DNA of 7,133 nucleotides, from NCBI GenBank assembly GCA_913054205.1, contig CAJXJM010000129.1, forward strand, positions 1-7,133, given 5' to 3'. Shown here one piece after another: positions 6,732 to 7,133 of this stretch (position 1 is the stretch's first letter; each line of letters starts with the position of its first letter). Both the position numbers and the translations under genes were made by a program. The notes beneath the pieces were generated by a model. That model worked only from the letters and a program-made list of their open reading frames with translations. It was not told the origin of the DNA and searched no databases. The stretch is from an uncultured Rhodospirillaceae bacterium (lineage in GTDB: Bacteria > Pseudomonadota > Alphaproteobacteria > Rhodospirillales > UBA2165).

Positions 6732-7031
6732 ATGACACAAGTAGCTATAGTAACCGGGGGAACCCGCGGGATTGGAGCAGCGACTTCAATCAGATTAAAA
6801 GAAGACGGATTTGAGGTCGTTGCCGGCGCGTTACTTTTTGCGGTGCTGGGTGCCTGGGGCGTGCGGCGACTTGATAGATTTTACCAGAGCGGCCGCCGCC
6901 ACGACCATTTTCAGCGCGTCTTTAATTTTGACCGGCAACTCGCGCAATTGGATGTCGATCTAGAGAAACGCTTGAAAGAATTGGAAGAATCATTGGAAGA
7001 GATGTCGAAAGGCACCCTCGGCAAACTTTGA
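6732..7031 (+). CDS. Chimeric ORF: truncated PhaB/FabG-type SDR start joined to a membrane/coiled-coil tail
   Basis: The 99-residue product has two unrelated parts. Residues 1-31 are the first strand, helix and second strand of an NADPH-dependent short-chain dehydrogenase, with T8-G9-G10-x2-G13-x-G15 (TGGTRGIG). They most resemble acetoacetyl-CoA reductase (PhaB). That family is normally about 240-250 residues; the catalytic Ser, Tyr and Lys are absent, so no dehydrogenase activity is possible. From residue 32 (base 6825) the sequence becomes a hydrophobic stretch, GALLFAVLGAWGV, then a basic turn (RRLDRF) and a charged heptad-like region at about 68-92 (LEKRLKELEESLEEM) that should form a coiled coil. 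I do not recognise this tail. Base composition also rises in GC at the junction. An AAGG lies 11 bases upstream of the ATG. Either a deletion fused two genes or the assembly joined two molecules. Confidence 0.6.
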   Translation: MTQVAIVTGGTRGIGAATSIRLKEDGFEVVAGALLFAVLGAWGVRRLDRFYQSGRRHDHFQRVFNFDRQLAQLDVDLEKRLKELEESLEEMSKGTLGKL

Positions 7032-7133
7032 TCCTCATTGTCAGCGCTACATAGATATTGTATCCGCCGGATAATCAGGTAGCTATCGGGGCCAATTGCC
7101 GGATCATTAATCAGCGATGCCAAAATACCATAG
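7032..7133. other. Right-edge stretch with no supported feature
   Basis: About 100 bases follow the chimeric ORF. There is a short ATCCG/CGGAT inverted repeat at 7062-7072 without a T-tract. A minus-strand frame is open from the right edge and could be the end of another gene, but it shows nothing recognisable. I make no gene call here. Confidence 0.4.

Noticed and set aside
6512..6837. 12-base direct repeat GCGCGTTACTTT at 6512-6523 and 6826-6837, the second copy at the SDR fusion point
   Set aside because: About one such match is expected by chance in 7 kb, and a copy inside the molybdoenzyme gene does not explain a join between SDR and tail sequences.
6889..6896. GCGGCCGC (NotI site) near the SDR fusion, as a sign of cloning-vector sequence
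   Set aside because: It lies inside a coherent reading frame (Ser-Gly-Arg-Arg) and no flanking vector sequence is recognised.

Overview
The window looks like a bacterial, probably proteobacterial, accessory catabolic locus. Base composition is moderate, genes are tightly packed, and a PhaB/FabG-type SDR start sits at the right end. Nothing in the sequence fixes the genus; a marine or soil alphaproteobacterium is only a guess. No rRNA, tRNA, CRISPR array or insertion sequence was seen.

Left half (1-3113, all minus strand), in transcription order: a LuxR-type regulator (3113-2280), a previously unmarked 56-residue two-helix membrane peptide (2246-2076), a salicylate-hydroxylase-like FAD monooxygenase whose ATG lies one base after the peptide's stop (2074-881), and a TauD/TfdA-type Fe(II)/2-oxoglutarate dioxygenase that runs off the left edge (791-<1). 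Gaps of 33, 1 and 89 bases make one operon plausible.

Right half (3170-7031, plus strand): a Rieske oxygenase of the VanA type is transcribed divergently from the regulator across about 56 bp of AT-rich DNA. It is followed by a molybdopterin oxidoreductase of the DMSO-reductase superfamily (acetylene-hydratase/PhsA-like). A perfect 19-bp palindrome lies over a candidate -10 box just upstream of this second gene. The molybdoenzyme reading frame is cut in two by a single in-frame TAA (5590-5592), with conserved family sequence continuing in the same frame on both sides. A candidate intrinsic terminator follows it. The last ORF starts as an SDR but switches after about 31 codons to an unrelated membrane/coiled-coil tail, so it is a broken or chimeric gene.

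Together the genes place three different O2-activating chemistries (flavin hydroxylation, Rieske iron, 2-oxoglutarate-dependent iron) plus a molybdoenzyme around one LuxR regulator. That suggests stepwise oxidative breakdown of an aromatic, aryl-ether or sulfonated compound. The substrate is not identifiable from sequence alone. No reductase for the Rieske enzyme and no electron-transfer subunit for the molybdoenzyme is present in the window.
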